From Mucor racemosus (Eukaryota; Mucoromycota; Mucoromycetes; Mucorales; Mucoraceae): 64,000 nt of DNA. The position numbers and the translations under genes are program-made. The stretch lies in contig JAPEHQ010000002.1 of the NCBI GenBank assembly GCA_027405735.1, positions 2,492,501 through 2,556,500 on the forward strand. The letters are read 5' to 3'. Below the pieces are notes generated by a model, which saw only the letters and a program-made list of their open reading frames with translations, was not told the origin of the DNA and searched no databases. Positions 59,156 through 64,000 of the stretch are shown piece after piece (the first letter of the stretch is position 1; each line of letters opens with the position of its first letter).

Positions 59156-60066
59156 AGAAAGAAAGAAAGAAAAAGACCAATGTTCTACAAATTGCTAATT
59201 TTCTGTATTGTATATAGTTTGCACAATAATTTATTATAAACGTTGATCTGGCGGCAAAATAATATTACTAAACTCTCCTTAAACAAATATAATTAATGTT
59301 TCCTCCCTCTACTACATAGTACTGTATACATACTTGATTTTATATATATAATATAATATAATATAATATAAAAGCGAAGGTTGTAACCATAATCTTTTTT
59401 TTTTTTTTTTTACAGAATCCTATGTTTTGCTTTTAAATAATTTAAAACGTAGATGGAAAATATTCTTTTACACAGACTGTAAACTTTAATCATTGCATAT
59501 TTATAGATTTCTTGGTATTTCTTGCGTAAATGTGTAAAGTGAAATTTAGTAAATTAATCACTATTTAAATCAGCATGTGATAGCTTCTTTGATTAGAGTC
59601 TGGATCAACTGTTTTATCTGCTAATTTTTCTGTTTATGAGCTATACCTATACAAGGTGAGATGTCTTTTATTTTTATTCAAGATGTAACATCAATTGAAA
59701 TCCCCAGCCATTTTGAAATCCGAAGATGGTACATTTTAACTGTAAAATGAGGCGTAAATCCGCTTCAACAACAGAGAACAAAAATTGGGACATCGTGTTA
59801 CAAAAACTAAAAGTGGAATTTTAAAGCATTTAGTCGCTTCAAAAATTGAAGAAAAATTTATATTTTATACATGAGATTGTTCTCTCGTATTTTGGATACA
59901 CGATCATATTTTTTTTTCTTTCAATTGAACTATCGAAAACTATTTAATTCACCTTTTTAAAAAATGATAGTAATGTCAACAAGCCTGCATGAAATTGATT
60001 TCGCTGCCATTGACGGCATTCAAATATTTTAAGCTGTAAATATCAAAATCGAGCAGAAAAAAATGC

Positions 60067-60100
<34 letters not shown>

Positions 60101-60689
60101 TTTACGCAACAAAACATATAGCAACATGCTTTGGTGTATTAATTGTTATTTGTAACCCTTCAAATTTTAAATCAAATAATAGTATTTTTTAATTAACGTT
60201 TATGCCAAAATTCTTTGGAAATCCTTAAAAACTACTATTTCTGGATACAAAAGGAGGTCAAAAATTCGAGGTGCATTTTCTTAGTTTTTTTGTTCCATCA
60301 ATAGTCAACGTTTTTTAAAAAATTTAAAAATTCCGTATATTTATATCTAAGTACATTTACTTTGATTAGATTTGCAGCTTGCTTTATTCATTAGGTTAGA
60401 GAGTAATATGCAATTCAGATGTTTTTTGAGTGTTTTCTTGTTGACCTCAGTCTTGGGAAACCAGATTTAAATGTATAAGTTAATAATTAATGATTTAGTT
60501 GCGAAACATATCTACAAACAATTTTGATTGTGTTTACGACGAACAATTATTTAGGTATCTCTTCATCATTATTTTCAAGTTGACGCAAATACAATATAAT
60601 ATTAGAGTTTGAATTTTGAGTTTTCATAGTTTTCATAGTTTCCATTCTTTAAAATCGGAATGTGCTCTCTTTTCAAAAATAAACCTCAT
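59156..60689. other. Intergenic, downstream of SHO1
   Basis: Contains the SHO1 3' end, a TATAA repeat (about 59343-59371), a T-run (60069-60099) and AT-rich sequence. No gene supported. Confidence 0.4.
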
Positions 60690-61870
60690 ATTAAATTTTT
60701 TAAAGATATATCTTAGACATTGCTAAATAGATATAAACTAGTCGCATTATGCTAGCTATTCCTGAATTCATGCTATATCTCATGAAAGGCTCAAAAACAC
60801 GTAAAATCCACTACTTTTTCCTTGAAAACTGGGTTTCACTTTTCATCGCTGCTATATTTTTTTTTCACTAAATAACACCAAGAACAAATTATATGCCGAT
60901 GTACCTGAGATGTTCAACTTTAATCCAAAAACAAGTATCCAAAAATATCCTATTTTTTGCAGTTGGTATGGATTTTCAATGCTAATGTTTCATATTTTTA
61001 CGCGTATTTCACTGTGTAAAATTAAAACTTTGAGGCTTCATATCTCTAGAAATAATTAAGCTATACTAACATTTCTTAATAATAAAACTTACTTATTTTA
61101 AAACGCTCTATAACATATTTTAGTATAAAAAATTCTGAGTACTTTTATTTTTTTTTTCATTTTTTTTGGTATTTTTGCAGTAGATTTCAAAATATTCGCT
61201 AAATTGAGCAACGCATTTTTTACATTCATTTCATCCAGCTTGTTAAGCTCTCTCGGACCCAATTTAGTTTTTTTCAAAATATTGATTTTTCGTGGAGATA
61301 TCCTCAAAAATGTGTACAAAAAGATACCTTCATCTCTAGCTTCTATTTTTCCTTGTATACCCTCATCCTAAATTCTGAATCTGAAAAAAAATTGGACAAA
61401 AATCTCGTTTTCTCTAGAAAAAATTTAGCTAGAAAATTTTACAATAGCTCGATCAATAGATAATGTTTTTGCGCATCATCGCAATTATTTATATTTTAAA
61501 TATGCTTATAAAAAATGATGTGTATCTTCAAAAAACCTCCAAAATTTCGATTGTATTTTACGCAAAATTTAATGCGAAATATTTTTCTAATTTTTATTTA
61601 GATGTATGCAGAATTCAAAGCTGTACAAAAGCTATCTAATAGTCTAAGTCAATTTATTTTGCAGCTCGTGAGCCATTAAACAATTTTGCTTTTTGAATCA
61701 TTTTTCGTTCATTTCAACGAATAAATTTTGGAACCCCGTTATGATAGGCTTTAAACTATGATAAGAACCATTATTTTGATTTTTCTCGACGAAAAATTAA
61801 TATTTTTTGCTAAAACAAAAAATGCAGAGTAGCAATCGATTAGACCTATCTTGTGAATACAGAAATTAAG
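60690..61870 (-). repeat. Family B interspersed repeat, copy 4
   Basis: Reads on the minus strand and matches 7950-9330. Here the conserved frame is still open (61098-61319: RISPRKINILKKTKLGPRE). Confidence 0.75.
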
Positions 61871-62053
61871 CCCTGAATAATGAGTATTATATCAGAATCT
61901 AGATATAGCGCTACAGTAGTCGTATTATCAGGATATTGTTATTGTTACACCATTAATAGCTGTTGTATCGCTTGATAATCTTTTCTACATATACTCTCAT
62001 TCTCTACATTCAATAAAACCTCGCCTTTTACTCTTGTCTAATTCTTATTATTT

Positions 62054-62500
62054 AGTTTCGGTAAAAGAGTAATGTGCGTAGATAGTAGAAAGTGATAATT
62101 ATACAAGGAATGCTATCCCAGATTAGCTAGCTCATTTTTACAATAAGAATTACAATGCAACTCAAAAGGTTCATTATTATCTTAAAAGTTACTATAATAA
62201 CCTATGAACGTTACACAGAATTTGGAATGAGGGTATACACATTATTTTTTTTGAGCAAAACCGAGGATATTCTTTTGTGCACATTTTTGAGGACATCTCC
62301 ACGAAAAATCAATATTTTGAAGAAATTTAAATTGGGACCTAGAGAGCTCAACGAGGTTGATGATATGAATGTAAAAAAATTCTGCACAGTTTAACGAAAA
62401 TTTTGGAATCTATTACGAAAATGTCAAAAAAATGAAATAAAAAAAAAGATACCCAGATTTTTCAAACTCAGACATTTAAAGAGAATTTTAAAACAAGTTT
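62054..62500 (+). repeat. Truncated copy of the palindrome arm
   Basis: Matches 21185-21640 of the left palindrome arm, including the ORF at 62155-62394. It starts at GGTAAAAGAGTAATGTG, suggesting this is the original outer limit of the arm. It lacks the AAGC-rich edge and the inner half. Confidence 0.7.
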
Positions 62501-62953
62501 TTTCTAGTAGCTTCCTTAACTGTATCTACCACCTGATGGCTGGTAATCGTATTGTTGTATTCCACCTACTAGTATCATACGTTATCACCTTCTACAGTAT
62601 CAATACACCTTACAATCTATTGACTACGACATGTATTGAAGCGCAAGTCTTGATATCGGATATAAGAAACTCCTAGCGTACCAAGTTTAATCCAGTAATT
62701 ACCAAGAACAACGCTCGGGCTTCAATTATGATTGATCCATTTCATTCCATAGATTACTATCAAACAGATCTAATAATGGTTCAATAGTGCTTTAAATTAC
62801 ATCTCAGGATCTCAATGTCAAATCAATATAGAAGGCCATACTTTTATATCTAAATAAACAATATCTTGTTTTTATTATACAGTTGAAGAACTGATTCTTT
62901 ACTCATTATCTTATAATTGTATTCTTTTTTAAGTATTATTTATCAACCCTGAA
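62501..62953. other. Stretch without a gene
   Basis: Sequence between the arm fragment and the LINE relic. It may contain degraded LINE sequence, but I saw no clear motif. Confidence 0.3.
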
Positions 62954-64000
62954 AATATACGACACGTATTAAGATCAATATCAATGGCTGCTTCACTGAA
63001 GAAGTTCTCAAATTACGAGGCTTCAAGCAAGGTGATCCTATCTCGTGTATATGTTATGATCTTGCCTTTGAACCATTTTTACAAAGTATCCTGCAAGACC
63101 AAGACTTCAATGGTTACCAATTCATTCAAAACAACCCTTCAGGTGACCCTGCTAGCTTGACTACCAAAATTCTCTGCTATGCGGATGATGCTCTGGTATT
63201 TGCACACGATAAGCAAGACCTCCGCCTTTTGAAGTACTACATGGACCTGTTTTGCCATGCATCTAATGCTCGTTTTAACTATTCCAAGGTGGAAGCCTTC
63301 TCTCTCTGGTAGGAATACTCGTGGTTTCTGGAACCGCTCTCTGGCTGATGAATATCCATCATCTTTATTCCGCAGATGATGCCCAACCACTGAACTTATC
63401 TCGGGTTTCCCCTTATCCAAAGTGCTCCACAACACAATTATTTTGTCACTTCTCTTATTGCTACTCTGAAATGTACAGTTCAAACTCACTCTTTAGCTGT
63501 TCACTGTCGTTAACACCTTGATCTTATCAAAGTGCTGGTATGTTTTTAGGGTCACACCACTTACCCTCCATGACCTACAACAGATCACTTCCGTGGCTAT
63601 CCAGTATTTGAAACAGGGGATCTTTTCAGCTATACCGTGGAGCACATGGACTCTTCCTCGACACAAGGATGGCCTGGGTGAGCTAGATATTAAACTAACA
63701 ATATACTGCTTTGTACTTTCGCTGGGTTCAACCGGTTCTCCAAATGGACACCTCTACATCCCATTCTAATCCTCTCATGACCATGCTCTCATACCATATA
63801 ACCAATCACAACGGTGTTAAGCCTCCTCAACTTACTTTGCTCTTACCTTTGGCCCGCAAGCATCTTACGGGAGAGCGAAGAGTGACAACCATTGATATGT
63901 TATATAGAGCTATTTACATGTTGCCTAGAGATTATGACTCTGTTACCATCAATCATGCCACTGGTCTCAGTTTGACTCTCGCCACCATCCTGTACCGCCG
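62954..64000 (+). pseudogene. LINE-type reverse transcriptase relic, cut by the window edge
   Basis: The first readable part (62954-63309) has RGFKQGDPIS and CYADDAL, the RT signatures of LINE elements (YxDD here YADD). A stop follows at about 63310, and the rest continues in shifting frames. SGRNTRGFW and LISGFPLSKV appear, then ILSKCWYVFRV, the conserved TLPRHKDGLGELD segment, and a final part running beyond the window. Four or more frame breaks mean it cannot make a working protein. The upstream half (endonuclease and early RT) is missing. Confidence 0.85.

Noticed and set aside
1..64000. tRNA, rRNA or other structured RNA genes
   Set aside because: I found no convincing tRNA B-box or rRNA sequence by eye. 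A dedicated search could still find one.

Overview
This window is nuclear DNA of an AT-rich, early-diverging fungus, most likely a Mucoromycota (Mucorales-type) species. I infer that from short GT-AG introns, single-exon F-box/LRR genes, a Sho1-type osmosensor, a mitochondrial alternative oxidase, and two retroelements: a chromodomain Ty3/gypsy element and a LINE of the type seen in Mucoromycota. No species can be named from the sequence alone.

Layout. 1-7.9 kb is repeat-rich. It holds a duplicated segment (R1), a 1.2-kb inverted repeat, and a short non-autonomous LTR element whose internal region carries an exon of cytoplasmic dynein intermediate chain. 8-9.3 kb is a decayed interspersed repeat (family B). 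9.8-17.9 kb holds three minus-strand host genes: a mitochondrial DEAD-box helicase (Mss116 type), the U2AF large subunit and an F-box protein. 18-20.9 kb is nearly empty. 20.9-33.3 kb is a nested transposon block: an almost perfect 2.25-kb palindrome, AAGC-rich repeats, a solo LTR, an intact Ty3/gypsy chromovirus inside that LTR, a family B copy and a small TIR element inside it. 33.7-39.1 kb holds an F-box pseudogene, alternative oxidase and an intact F-box gene. 39.3-45.3 kb is again repeats: family B, a second solo LTR with a 105-bp element in it, R1 copy 2 and two more dynein-fragment copies. 46.8-59.2 kb is mostly gene-dense: F-box pseudogene, EF-hand protein, site-2-protease pseudogene, KDEL receptor (ERD2), PKA regulatory subunit, an NSRP1-like splicing factor, ribosomal protein uS14 (S29) and Sho1. 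59.2-64 kb returns to repeats and ends in a broken LINE.

How parts relate. Host genes cover general eukaryotic functions: splicing (U2AF65, NSRP1-like), mitochondrial RNA folding and respiration (Mss116-like, AOX), secretion (ERD2), signalling (PKA-R, EF-hand, Sho1) and ubiquitin targeting (F-box). They are not operonic. The most informative part is the transposon history. Several insertions can be dated relative to each other because they keep target-site duplications and because an uninterrupted relative of the target lies elsewhere in the window.
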